Shown piece by piece: positions 14,664-23,266 of a stretch of 32,526 bases of DNA. The stretch's first letter is position 1, and the number at the start of each line of letters is the position of its first letter. The stretch is taken from assembly GCA_947630485.1 (NCBI GenBank), contig CANRHU010000039.1:1-32526 (forward strand), read 5' to 3'. A program made the position numbers and the translations under genes. Origin of the DNA: an uncultured Lachnospiraceae bacterium. Lineage in GTDB: Bacteria; Bacillota; Clostridia; Lachnospirales; Lachnospiraceae. The notes beneath the pieces were generated by a model, which saw nothing but the letters and a program-made list of their open reading frames with translations, did not search any database and was not told where the DNA came from.

Positions 14664-16082
14664 TCAGTTCTTTGCGGCGGCAGCCTTCTTCTCCGCCGTG
14701 TACGCAGCCATTTTGGCCCGGATATCCGGCGTGATATTCCAGACGAACTTAAACGCCAGCCAGCTTCCCAGTGTGAAGATCGCGGGAAGGAGCACGCACA
14801 GAACCTTGATGCCGACGATAACGCTTCCGGCCTGGGTACCGCCTGCAGCGGCTACCGCGGCGTCATAACCGATCCAGCCCAGCATCAGGACGGCAGCCGA
14901 ATTGCCGATGGTCTGGCCGATACGGCGGGACAGGTTGAAGGTGCCGTAGATGGAGCCCTCGGTGCGTTTTCCGGTCAGGTATTCGTTGTAGTCGATGGCT
15001 TCGCCCACCAGGCCCCACTGCATGTAGATGGAGACGCTGCCGAAGGCGGAAGCGATGGTGGTCCAGATCATATGCACCATGGCGGGAACGCTGAACAGCA
15101 TATGGGCGGCGAACAGCAGAAGGTTGGACGCGCAGCCGATCAGCAGGCAGTAGCGGATCATATTCTCCAGACCAAGCTTCTTCGCCAGCTTCGGCGCGAT
15201 GAGGAGCGTTATGAACATGATGGGCATCGAGGCGACGGAGGCCAGACTCATGATGCCGATGCTTCCGAGGACGTCGGCGTACATATAGGTGCCCAGCGTC
15301 TGCGCCACATACTGGTTGGTGCAGATGCAGATGCCGTGGATACACAGGGCCAGGAACGCGCGGTTCCGCTTAAATACCTGGAAAATATCGGAGAATTTAA
15401 TGTTGTCGGCCGCATCCGGAGCGGACGCGACGATGTTGCGTTCCTCGGTCCAGCTGTAATGGAGGTAGCAGAGGACCGCGCCGATCAGGGCGCAGACCGT
15501 TGCCCCAAGGCCGTAGCCGGTGGGGTTGCTGTCGCCGAATTTGTTCAGAAGGATCGGGAAGATCATCATGGGAAGAAGATTGCCGATGGTGCTGCCGAAT
15601 CCCCTGGCCGAGGACAGGGAGGCCCGCTCCTCGTCAGTGTCCGCCATAGCTGACAGAAGCGACCCCATGGGGATATTGAACATGGTGTAGCAGCCCTCAT
15701 ACAGGATCTTGCAGACGAACAGCACGCAGATCAGGGCGGTGCCTTCGAAGAAGGTCGGCACGGTCCAGAAGGCGATGGACGTGATCGCCAGAAGAGGCGT
15801 AGCCCGAAGAAGCCATGGGCGGAACTTGCCCTGCGGATGGGCCTTTTTGGCGAACATCTTGTCCATGAGCGCGCCCATCATCGGATCGTTGACGGCGTCC
15901 CAGACGTTCCAGACCAGCAGAAGAACTGCAAGAACAGCCGTGTTGATCTTAAGAACGTTCACGTAGTAGCGGGTGACCATGGAGCCCATGAGGGCGAAGG
16001 TCATGCATCCGCCGAAATCGCCCAGACCATAGCCTACGATCTGCTTTTTGGTCAGGCCGGTTGCGGGTTTCTTAGACATCAT
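14664..16082 (-). CDS. GPH-family sugar:cation symporter (MelB-like)
   Basis: A 472-residue membrane protein with about 12 hydrophobic segments. The N-terminal IVGYGLGDFGGCMTFALMG and the WDAVNDPMMGALMDK loop with a following GKFRPWLL block are hallmarks of the glycoside-pentoside-hexuronide:cation symporters of the MFS. The substrate cannot be told from sequence. Two ATG codons are adjacent (16082 and 16079); GGAGGA at 16087-16092 is better spaced for the second. It is the first gene of a two-gene reverse operon with the creatininase-family gene and is divergent from an AraC regulator across a 222-base intergenic region, so that regulator probably controls it. Confidence 0.9.
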   Translation of the reverse strand: MMSKKPATGLTKKQIVGYGLGDFGGCMTFALMGSMVTRYYVNVLKINTAVLAVLLLVWNVWDAVNDPMMGALMDKMFAKKAHPQGKFRPWLLRATPLLAITSIAFWTVPTFFEGTALICVLFVCKILYEGCYTMFNIPMGSLLSAMADTDEERASLSSARGFGSTIGNLLPMMIFPILLNKFGDSNPTGYGLGATVCALIGAVLCYLHYSWTEERNIVASAPDAADNIKFSDIFQVFKRNRAFLALCIHGICICTNQYVAQTLGTYMYADVLGSIGIMSLASVASMPIMFITLLIAPKLAKKLGLENMIRYCLLIGCASNLLLFAAHMLFSVPAMVHMIWTTIASAFGSVSIYMQWGLVGEAIDYNEYLTGKRTEGSIYGTFNLSRRIGQTIGNSAAVLMLGWIGYDAAVAAAGGTQAGSVIVGIKVLCVLLPAIFTLGSWLAFKFVWNITPDIRAKMAAYTAEKKAAAAKN

Positions 16083-16185
16083 TGATTCCTCCTTTGCTTT
16101 TTGTACAGAAAATATAACTACCAGCTTCCATTTATATAATAAATGATTTGTTCTGCAAAATAAATTGACAATTCGGCGAGGTTTA

Positions 16186-16214
16186 TTGTAATTCCGGCAA
16201 ACTTATGGTATAGT
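16186..16214 (+). promoter_or_regulatory. Probable sigma-A promoter of the AraC gene
   Basis: TTGTAA (16186-16191) and TATAGT (16209-16214) are 17 bases apart. An upstream TTGACA at 16175-16180 has no good -10. The reverse-strand promoter for the symporter must lie in the AT-rich 16090-16170 but I could not place it with confidence. Confidence 0.6.
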
Positions 16215-16304
16215 TTCCGTAAAGGGTATGACAATCGGAATGTGACGATCGGATGAACAGCGAACCGGGAGGTATTATGACCGGGGCGGCAGTTAGGGGA
16301 AAGT

Positions 16305-17249
16305 ATGAAAAAAAGCGAAGTGGCCAGATATGCCGGCGAGGGAGTTTCGCGTGATGAGATCCGCAGGAGACTCTATCTGCATGGCGTTAAGAATTTTTAT
16401 CAGGAAGTTGAGATGGATTCGGAACTGGCGGACGCCCATCGCGACGTCAGCTTTACCGCGGCTCATTTGACACAGCACAGTCACCAGTTTCTGGAGATCA
16501 TCTGCTGCGTCCGGGGGAGATTGGGATATCTTCTGGATACGCGGCGGTATCAGATCCAGCCGGGAGATATTATTATCGTGCCTCCCGGCGTGACGCACCT
16601 GCCCATTCTTCCGGACAGGATGACATCGCCCTATGTGAGGGATGTGGTCTGGGTCAGTCCCCTGATGCTTGATTATATCCGGAAAGTGCATCCGGATTTT
16701 CAGGGCGCGGACAGGCCGATGGTGCTTTCCACGGCGGGAACCGGATGGGAGTACCTGGCGGGCTTCTTTGAGAGAAATACAAGGGAGTCGCAGACAAGGG
16801 CCGCCGGCTGGGAGGTCTGTGTGTATGGCAATACAGCCCAGATGCTGGTTCATCTGACCAGGGCCGTGAGGGAGGCGGATACATACGCTTCTGCTGTTCC
16901 CAAAGAGGATCTTCTGGAAAAGGTTCTGGATTATGTCAGGGAGAATATGGCCGGGCGGATCACCTTGTCGGAGACGGCGCGGCATTTTCATATCAGTGAG
17001 AGTACACTGACCCATCTGTTCTCCCGCGAGATGGGAATGGGGTTCTATCGCTGTGTGACACAGCGGCGGCTGGCGGAGGCGAAGAATCAGATCGCCAGAG
17101 GGCTTTCCATGGAGGAAACAGGAAGACATGTGGGATACTCGGAGTATTCGGCATTCTACCGGGCGTTTAAGGCGGAATACGGCATTTCGCCGCTTCAGTA
17201 CCGGAAGATGATCGTGGATCAGAAGAAGCGCGAAGAAAAGCGGCGCTGA
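16305..17249 (+). CDS. AraC-family transcriptional regulator with cupin sensor
   Basis: A 314-residue regulator. The N-terminal half contains HSHQFLEIICCVRGRLGY and QIQPGDIIIVPPGVTH, a cupin-type ligand-binding fold. The C-terminal ~100 residues hold two helix-turn-helix units: ITLSETARHFHISESTLTHLF and the later EETGRHVGYSEYSAFYRAFK, with the closing GISPLQYRK typical of AraC/XylS proteins. It is transcribed divergently from the symporter-creatininase operon, the usual layout for local control by a sugar-responsive AraC protein. GGGGAAA precedes the ATG. Ligand unknown. Confidence 0.92.
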   Translation: MKKSEVARYAGEGVSRDEIRRRLYLHGVKNFYQEVEMDSELADAHRDVSFTAAHLTQHSHQFLEIICCVRGRLGYLLDTRRYQIQPGDIIIVPPGVTHLPILPDRMTSPYVRDVVWVSPLMLDYIRKVHPDFQGADRPMVLSTAGTGWEYLAGFFERNTRESQTRAAGWEVCVYGNTAQMLVHLTRAVREADTYASAVPKEDLLEKVLDYVRENMAGRITLSETARHFHISESTLTHLFSREMGMGFYRCVTQRRLAEAKNQIARGLSMEETGRHVGYSEYSAFYRAFKAEYGISPLQYRKMIVDQKKREEKRR

Positions 17250-17331
17250 GACAGCCTGATCATTCCCTGAAAGCGGCTGAAAATGAACGATTGCAATTTG
17301 CGCCAAGGCTTTTGATGAAGGAGGAATCGAT

Positions 17332-19905
17332 ATGGCGGCTTTTGACCCTATCCTAAGCGGCTGTCCCGGCATGGATCCGATCCTGGATCACATCCGGCTG
17401 GGAGATAATGTGGTTTGGCAGGTATCCGGTATCGACGAGTTTAAGCTGTTCGCCGAGCCGTTTGCCCGGCAGGCGGTGGCCGACGGGCGCAATATCGTCT
17501 ACATCCGCTTCGCCCAGCATGAGCCGGTTCTCACCGACCTCACCGGCATCGACGTGCGCCGTTTTGACCCGGAGGAGGGTTTTGAAAGTTTCACCGTCAG
17601 ACTCCACGACGAGATCACCCGCCGGGGGCGGGACGCCTTCTATGTATTCGACTGCCTGTCCGAGCTCCAGTCGGCCTGGTACACGGATCTTATGATGGGA
17701 AACTTCTTCCGTGTCACCTGTCCTTACCTGTTTGAACTGGACACGGTGGCCTATTTCCCCCTGATCCGCGGACGCCACTCCTTTGACGCGGTAGCCCGTA
17801 TCCGGGACACCACCCAGCTTCTGCTGGACGTGTGCTCCGCGGGGCGGTATGTCTACCTCCACCCCCTCAAGGTGTGGAACCGGTACTCGAACCGAATGTT
17901 CCTGCCCCACTGCTTCGACACACAGACCGGCGCGTTCTCCACCGTCCAGGACGGAGTGGGCACCAGCCGCTACTATCAGGCTCTCCAGCGGATGGAGGCG
18001 GCGAATCAGGACCAGAACTACGACAGCTACGACCGGTTTTTCAGCGCCGCCCGCATGGAGTACGCCCACGGCGGGAATTTAAGCGCCGGGATCGAAGATC
18101 AGCTCATCGCCAGTATGATGACCAGGGACGATCACCTGCGGGAGCTGGTGCGCCGCTATTTCCATCCGCGGGACTATTTCGCCCTACGGGATCGGATGAT
18201 CGGCAGCGGGGCGATCGGCGGCAAGTCCTGCGGGATGCTGCTGGCCCGGAAGATCGCCGGGACCGAACTGCCCGGGGATATGGATGCCCACAGCGAGCCC
18301 CATGACTCCTGGTACATCGGATCCGACGTGTACTACACCTATATTGTGTCCAACGACTGCTGGCGGCTGCGCATCCGGCAGCGCACCGGGGCGGAGTATT
18401 TCACCGCGGCGGAGGAGCTTAAGCAGCACCTGCTCACCGGTGTGTTTCCGGCCAAGATCCGGGAGCAGTTCCTGACCATGCTGGAATATTTCGGCCAGAG
18501 CCCCATCATCGTGCGTTCTTCCAGCTTCCTGGAGGACGGCTTCCACAACGCCTTCGCCGGAAAATACGAGTCGGTGTTCTGCGTCAATCAGGGCGGATCC
18601 CAGGAGCGGCTGGAGGCTTTTGAGCAGGCGGTACGCCGGGTATACGCCAGCACCATGGACGTATCCGCCCTGGAGTACCGCCGTCTGCGGGGGCTGGAGG
18701 ATAAGGACGAGCAGATGGCCATTCTGGTTCAGCGGGTGTCCGGCTCCTGGTACGGGCGGTACTTCATGCCCGGCGCGGCGGGAGTGGGATACAGCCACAG
18801 CGCCTACAAGTGGAACAGGGACATGGATCCGGCAGCGGGGATGCTGCGGCTGGTGATGGGCCTGGGCACCCGGGCGGTAGACCGCACCCGGGAGGACTAC
18901 CCCCGGCTGGCCAATCTGGATCGGCCGGCGGCCACCATCTACACCACCTCCGCCCTGAAGCACCGCTTCTCCCAGCGCTGGGTGGACGTTCTGGACCGGG
19001 AGACCAATCAGATCCGGGAGCTGCCGGCTGACCGGCTGCTGCCCGATCTGCCCCGGTGGTATCTCAATCAGGTGATGGAACATGACTGGGAGGCGGAGGA
19101 TCTGCTGCGCCAGCGGGGCGCCAACGCGAACGTGTGGTTTGTCAGCTGCCAGCGGCTGCTGGAAAACAGAGACTTCACCGGCATGATGAGTCGTCTTTTA
19201 AAGACTCTGGAGCGGGTCTATCAAAGTCCGGTGGACATCGAGTACGCCGTGAATCTGGACGAGAGCGGGGACTTTGTGGTCAACCTGCTCCAGTGCCGTC
19301 CCCTCTACCTGGGCCAGGAGGGCGAACAGGTGGACATTGAGCATCTGCGTCTTAGGGAGACCCTGTTCGACCTCGTGGATTCCTCCATGGGCCCCTCGGG
19401 GGTGCGGGATATCGACGCCGTGGTTTTAGTGGACGCGGAGAAATACTACCGCTATCCTTATGCCCGGAAGTACGACGCGGCGGCAGCCGTGGGCCGGGTA
19501 AATCACTGCCTCAAAGAGAAGGGGAAAAAGGTACTCCTGCTGACGCCGGGGCGGATTGGGACCTCCTCCCCGGAGCTTGGGGTACCGGTGAACTTTGCGG
19601 AGATCGTGGGCTGCACCGCCGTGTGCGAGGTGTCCGACGCCCGGGCGGGCTACCAGCCCGAGCTGAGCTATGGCAGTCATATGTTCCAGGATCTGGTGGA
19701 GGCCGAGATCCTGTACGGCGCGGTGTGGAACAACGAGAAGACGCTGGTCTACCGGCCGGAGGCGCTGAACCGTCTTCCGGATCTATTTTCGGAGCTCTGC
19801 CCCGACGCCCCGGCGCTCGCCGGGATGATCCGGGTCGCGGAGACTCCGGGGCTGCGGCTTTGGCAGGACGCGGTGTCCGGTCGGGCGGTGTGCGGCTGGG
19901 AGTGA
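17332..19905 (+). CDS. PPDK/PEP-synthase-like ATP-grasp protein without phosphohistidine domain
   Basis: An 857-residue cytoplasmic protein. Residues 1-270 are an N-terminal region with a RecA/KaiC-like feel (GDNVVWQVSG, then FYVFDCLSEL) but no intact Walker A. Residues ~290-670 match the ATP-binding domain of PEP synthase and pyruvate phosphate dikinase: GAIGGKSCGM (294-302), PIIVRSSSFLEDG and FAGKYESVF (391-416), and VNLLQCRPLYL. The C-terminal part has LLTPGRIGTSSPELGVPV, as in uncharacterised PEP/pyruvate-binding proteins. No swivelling-His motif or PEP-binding barrel is visible, so it is not a standard PEP synthase. AAGGAGG lies before the ATG. It uses CCC and CTG more freely than its neighbours, which hints at different ancestry. 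It is the first gene of a four-gene set with the next three. Confidence 0.85.
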   Translation: MAAFDPILSGCPGMDPILDHIRLGDNVVWQVSGIDEFKLFAEPFARQAVADGRNIVYIRFAQHEPVLTDLTGIDVRRFDPEEGFESFTVRLHDEITRRGRDAFYVFDCLSELQSAWYTDLMMGNFFRVTCPYLFELDTVAYFPLIRGRHSFDAVARIRDTTQLLLDVCSAGRYVYLHPLKVWNRYSNRMFLPHCFDTQTGAFSTVQDGVGTSRYYQALQRMEAANQDQNYDSYDRFFSAARMEYAHGGNLSAGIEDQLIASMMTRDDHLRELVRRYFHPRDYFALRDRMIGSGAIGGKSCGMLLARKIAGTELPGDMDAHSEPHDSWYIGSDVYYTYIVSNDCWRLRIRQRTGAEYFTAAEELKQHLLTGVFPAKIREQFLTMLEYFGQSPIIVRSSSFLEDGFHNAFAGKYESVFCVNQGGSQERLEAFEQAVRRVYASTMDVSALEYRRLRGLEDKDEQMAILVQRVSGSWYGRYFMPGAAGVGYSHSAYKWNRDMDPAAGMLRLVMGLGTRAVDRTREDYPRLANLDRPAATIYTTSALKHRFSQRWVDVLDRETNQIRELPADRLLPDLPRWYLNQVMEHDWEAEDLLRQRGANANVWFVSCQRLLENRDFTGMMSRLLKTLERVYQSPVDIEYAVNLDESGDFVVNLLQCRPLYLGQEGEQVDIEHLRLRETLFDLVDSSMGPSGVRDIDAVVLVDAEKYYRYPYARKYDAAAAVGRVNHCLKEKGKKVLLLTPGRIGTSSPELGVPVNFAEIVGCTAVCEVSDARAGYQPELSYGSHMFQDLVEAEILYGAVWNNEKTLVYRPEALNRLPDLFSELCPDAPALAGMIRVAETPGLRLWQDAVSGRAVCGWE

Positions 19906-19952
19906 GAAACTGACAAAATAAAAATTGGACAAGATAAAAATTTAAAAATTAC

Positions 19953-19988
19953 TAGACTTTTATTCCTCCCTATGGTAGACTACATAAT
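19953..19988 (+). promoter_or_regulatory. Possible promoter before the circularly permuted ATP-grasp gene
   Basis: TAGACT (19953-19958) and a second TAGACT (19976-19981) are 17 bases apart, each four of six to consensus. CATAAT at 19983-19988 is an alternative -10. The preceding 40 bases are A-rich. Weak evidence only. Confidence 0.35.
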
Positions 19989-20054
19989 GAAGTGTGGGCG
20001 AAATCGATTTGCGACCAGCCCGATGAGAGATATCATTTTGATGGAAGTGAATGG

Positions 20055-20078
20055 GCGCTCCAATAGGGGCGCTTTTCC
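20055..20078 (+). terminator. Intrinsic terminator-like hairpin in the leader (possible attenuator)
   Basis: GCGCTCC (20055-20061) pairs with GGGGCGC (20066-20072) around AATA and is followed by TTTTCCTTT. It sits 35 bases before the start of the circularly permuted ATP-grasp gene and about 90 bases after a possible promoter. It could end readthrough from the PPDK-like gene or attenuate the downstream genes. The upstream leader has a GGGC/GCCC stem around 19996-20021; I recognise no riboswitch class. Confidence 0.6.
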
Positions 20079-20113
20079 TTTATCTCCGATTTTGCGAGAA
20101 AGGACGTAAAGAC

Positions 20114-21430
20114 ATGCTGCTGGATCTGGTAGACCACAAAGAATCGATCAACCGCCTGCTTGCGCGCTATGGCGTCAAGTTTGGTATCTACAAGAATAAT
20201 GTATTTCATGAGCAGTTATTTCCGTTCGACCCGATTCCGCGGGTCATCACCCAGAAGGAGTTCGATTATCTGAACCGGGGGCTTTCCCAGCGGGTGCGGG
20301 CGCTGAACTGCTTTCTGGCCGACGTGTATTCGGAACGGAAGATCGTGAAGGACGGCGTCATTCCGGCTGACTTCATCTATTCCTCCAAGGGGTATCTGCC
20401 CCAGTGCGAGGGCATCACGCCGCCGAAGAAGATTTACAGCCATATCTCCGGTATCGACCTGGTGCAGGGGCGGGACGGCGACTGGTATATCCTGGAGGAC
20501 AACCTGCGGATTCCGTCAGGGGCGTCCTATCCGATGATCGCGAGGGATTTGACGCGGCAGGCAGCGCCGGAGGCGTTCACCCGCCGACATGTGCTGGATA
20601 ACCGCAACTACGCGTCCATGCTCCGCGAGACCATGGATTATGTGAATACAGGCGGCATCAACGTGGTGCTGACGCCGGGGCGCTACAACGCCGCGTTCTT
20701 TGAACATTCCTATCTGGCGGAACGGTCTGGGGCCGTTCTCTGTATGCCCCAGGATCTGGCGGTGGAGGATAATAAGCTTTATTACCGGAGCTATGAGGGA
20801 AAGAAAATGCAGGTGGGCGCGGTTTACCGGAGGCTTTCCGACGAATATCTGGATCCCTTATGCTTCCTGCCGGAGTCGCTGATCGGCGTGCCGGGTCTTA
20901 TGAATGTCTACGCTTCCGGCAATGTGGCCGTGATCAACGCGCCGGGTAACGGCGTGGCGGACGATAAGGGCATTTATTATTTTGTGCCGCATATGATCCG
21001 GTATTATCTGGGCGAGGACGCGATTCTGAAAAATGCGCCCACCTATCTGGCGTTCTACGAGAAGGACCGGAGCTTTATTCTGGAGCATTTAAACCGGCTG
21101 GTGGTAAAGGATGTGTCGGAGGCAGGCGGCTACGGCGTCGTCTTCGGAAGCAATTTAAGCGCCGGGGAGCTTAAAAAGCTGGCAGATGCCATCAAGGCGG
21201 AGCCCAGGCGGTTCATTGCCCAGGAGGTCATCGATTTCGTGGATCTGATGATCGTGGACGGAAATGAGCAGGTGCCGAGAAAGGCGGATCTGCGGGCCTT
21301 CGTGCTGGCCGGCGAGAAGACGCGGGTGTGGCCCAGCGGGCTGACCAGATTCTCGCGGAATCCGGATTCGTTTGTGGTGAATTCTTCGCAGGGAGGAGGT
21401 TTTAAGGATACATGGGTATTATCTCATTAG
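20114..21430 (+). CDS. Circularly permuted ATP-grasp protein (COG2308)
   Basis: A 438-residue protein. It shows the COG2308 order of blocks: an N-terminal region with FPFDPIPRVI, ALNCFLADVYSERKIVKDG, GIDLVQGRDGDWYILEDNLRIPSG and NAPGNGVADDKGIY, then a C-terminal ATP-binding part with VVKDVSEAGGYGVVFG and RRFIAQEVIDF. COG2308 proteins are predicted ATP-dependent carboxylate-amine ligases and usually lie next to alpha-E (COG2307) and transglutaminase-like (COG1305) genes, as here. AGAAAGGACG precedes the ATG at 20114; the frame is open upstream to 20051 but that start lies in a hairpin. It overlaps the alpha-E gene by 19 bases. Confidence 0.92.
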   Translation: MLLDLVDHKESINRLLARYGVKFGIYKNNVFHEQLFPFDPIPRVITQKEFDYLNRGLSQRVRALNCFLADVYSERKIVKDGVIPADFIYSSKGYLPQCEGITPPKKIYSHISGIDLVQGRDGDWYILEDNLRIPSGASYPMIARDLTRQAAPEAFTRRHVLDNRNYASMLRETMDYVNTGGINVVLTPGRYNAAFFEHSYLAERSGAVLCMPQDLAVEDNKLYYRSYEGKKMQVGAVYRRLSDEYLDPLCFLPESLIGVPGLMNVYASGNVAVINAPGNGVADDKGIYYFVPHMIRYYLGEDAILKNAPTYLAFYEKDRSFILEHLNRLVVKDVSEAGGYGVVFGSNLSAGELKKLADAIKAEPRRFIAQEVIDFVDLMIVDGNEQVPRKADLRAFVLAGEKTRVWPSGLTRFSRNPDSFVVNSSQGGGFKDTWVLSH

Positions 21431-22080
21431 AGAGAGCCGATCATCTGTACTGGATCGGCCGGTATACGGAGCGGGTGTTTACGACGCTGGTGACGTTTTT
21501 TGATTTCTATGACCAGATGATCGACATGGACTTAAACGCTTATCAGGATTACTGTAAAATGGTGGCGATCCCGGACATTTACGGGGACAAAGGGACATTT
21601 AACAGGCGGTATCTCTTCGATCAATATGACCCGAATTCGGTTTACAGCAATCTGGAGAGGGCCTATGACAACGCCATCGTGATCCGCGACGAGATCAGCA
21701 GCTACACGCTGGCTTACATTCAGCTGGCGCTGGATCATCTGCAGGCGGCCTCCGGTTCGGCGGCGCCCCATTATGACCTCCAGCAGGTGATCGACGACCT
21801 CCACGCCTTCTGGGGCTGTGTGGACGACCGGGTGGACGATGAGGAGGCCCGCAATATCATGAAGTGCGGTAAATATCTGGAACGGCTGGATTTGTATATC
21901 CGGCTGGGCTATCCGAAACGGGATATCGAGCGCGGTTACAGCAAGTTTATAAACCGGCTGGACAGGGTGCACCTGCAGTATCACGAGGAGTGCCGCGGGA
22001 AACTGGATGAGATCATCGGCTCCGGCAGCGTGAAGGAGCGCAGGGACGAGGCTGTGGCGGCGGTGTGGAATTTCTTCTGA
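21412..22080 (+). CDS. Alpha-E domain protein (COG2307)
   Basis: A 222-residue, mainly helical protein. The N-terminal SLERADHLYWIGRYTERV is the signature of the alpha-E family, which co-occurs with circularly permuted ATP-grasp proteins and may bind or orient their substrate. It is shorter than the ~310 residues often seen in this family. GGGAGGAGG (within the end of the upstream gene) is well placed before the ATG, and the 19-base overlap points to translational coupling and a shared complex. Confidence 0.9.
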   Translation: MGIISLERADHLYWIGRYTERVFTTLVTFFDFYDQMIDMDLNAYQDYCKMVAIPDIYGDKGTFNRRYLFDQYDPNSVYSNLERAYDNAIVIRDEISSYTLAYIQLALDHLQAASGSAAPHYDLQQVIDDLHAFWGCVDDRVDDEEARNIMKCGKYLERLDLYIRLGYPKRDIERGYSKFINRLDRVHLQYHEECRGKLDEIIGSGSVKERRDEAVAAVWNFF

Positions 22081-22105
22081 GAATTGTTATCTGAGGTGGG
22101 ACAGT

Positions 22106-23026
22106 TTGAAGGTTTTGCAGGTTCAGTATGAGATGCGGCTTACATTTACCGCGCCGGCGGCGGATCATTATTTTCAGTTCCGGTGTCTGCCGATGGAAGA
22201 TGATTCGCAGACGGTGGAGAAGCTGGAGCTCGCGGTGGATCCCGCGTGCGCGGTTCATGAGAGGATTGACGGCTTTGGCAATCGGATGTGCTATGGGGAG
22301 ATTCTGTCGCCGCATGATTCGCTCTGCGTTCGGATGGGCGCGAGAGTGCGGGTGGAGAGAAAACCGGTTCGTTGTAGTTTTGGAAAACGTAGAATGCGAT
22401 CAGTCAGTATAGAAACGCTGAGTCTAAGCATTGCTGGGAATCTGAAACCAGAATCGGAGCCATTATGTTCGGATACTGCAGAAATTGCACAGTATCCGCT
22501 TATAGATAGTCCGGCAGGGAAAGTTCCTGGAATCGTCTATGCGTATCCATCGGAACTGACCAGGCCGGATCAGGCGATGAGGGAGTGGCTTTCTGCCGTT
22601 CGGGAAAATTATAATTCTGAATACGGATTCCCGGAATATCTGATGCACCGGCTGTATCAGAGGCTTGCCTATGTCCAGGGGCAGACCCATATTGGGACTA
22701 CTGCGGCGGAAGCCTTCGCGCTTTCAGGAGGCGTCTGCCAGGACTATGCGCATATTTTTGCGGCGATGTGCCGTATGGCCGGCTTCCCGGCCAGGTATGT
22801 GGCGGGCATGGCCGTCGGCGAGGGCGCGACCCATGCGTGGACGGAGGTATGGCAGGACGGCGCGTGGATCGCTTACGATCCGACCCATGACTGCGTGGCT
22901 GACGACCGGTATATCAAGCTGTCCCATGGCCGGGATTTTATTGACTGTTCCGTTGACAGAGGGAGCTTTTTCGGCGCGGGAGGACAGGAGCAGACGGTGT
23001 ATGTGAAGGTGGCGGAAACATCATAG
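22106..23026 (+). CDS. Transglutaminase-like cysteine protease-fold protein (COG1305)
   Basis: A 306-residue protein. The N-terminal ~150 residues form the beta-rich region that starts YEMRLTFTAPAADHYFQFRCLP in this family. The catalytic triad is visible: Cys in GGVCQDYAHIF, His in ATHAWTEVW, Asp in YDPTHD. No signal peptide is seen. Such proteins in COG2307/2308 operons are predicted to cleave or transfer the peptide product of the ATP-grasp enzyme. The start is TTG at 22106 after GAGGTGGG; the in-frame ATG at 22133 would remove conserved residues. The middle of the gene (about 22370-22640) is visibly more AT-rich than both ends. Confidence 0.9.
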   Translation: MKVLQVQYEMRLTFTAPAADHYFQFRCLPMEDDSQTVEKLELAVDPACAVHERIDGFGNRMCYGEILSPHDSLCVRMGARVRVERKPVRCSFGKRRMRSVSIETLSLSIAGNLKPESEPLCSDTAEIAQYPLIDSPAGKVPGIVYAYPSELTRPDQAMREWLSAVRENYNSEYGFPEYLMHRLYQRLAYVQGQTHIGTTAAEAFALSGGVCQDYAHIFAAMCRMAGFPARYVAGMAVGEGATHAWTEVWQDGAWIAYDPTHDCVADDRYIKLSHGRDFIDCSVDRGSFFGAGGQEQTVYVKVAETS

Positions 23027-23141
23027 GCTGGAATCTGCAGGGGGCAGCGCTTTATATGGAATTTGAACATTTCTAATGTTTCTTTAATGCCAATTCTATT
23101 CCGAATAATGACTTTCTCAATATTGCTCTGAGAGATTTGTA

Positions 23142-23198
23142 TTGAACTCATATCTGAATATTGCTATAATGCATTTGGATGTATCCTGACAGTATAAT
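23142..23198 (+). promoter_or_regulatory. Toxin promoter(s): two TATAAT boxes
   Basis: TTGAAC (23142-23147), 17 bases, TATAAT (23165-23170) is a near-consensus promoter. A second TATAAT at 23193-23198 lacks a good -35 but sits in the same sequence context (TATAATAT-CTT-ACCA-G-GAGCC) as the antisense promoter, so it may be the ancestral start. Confidence 0.75.
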
Positions 23199-23266
23199 AT
23201 GCTTTACCAGGGAGCCGAAGGGGCGATTACGTCAGCCGCCGGACTTAATGAAAGGGGGCTGGTGCT

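Noticed and set aside
14661-15653. 330-codon forward open frame over the symporter gene
   Set aside because: Antisense to a 12-helix transporter; Asp/Gly/His/Gln-rich composition is a shadow.
17332-19905. Phosphoenolpyruvate synthase or pyruvate phosphate dikinase proper
   Set aside because: The ATP-binding part matches, but I see no phosphohistidine motif and no PEP-binding barrel.
19984-20080. Known riboswitch upstream of the COG2308 gene
   Set aside because: The stems and terminator-like hairpin are real, but no conserved core of a class I know is recognisable.
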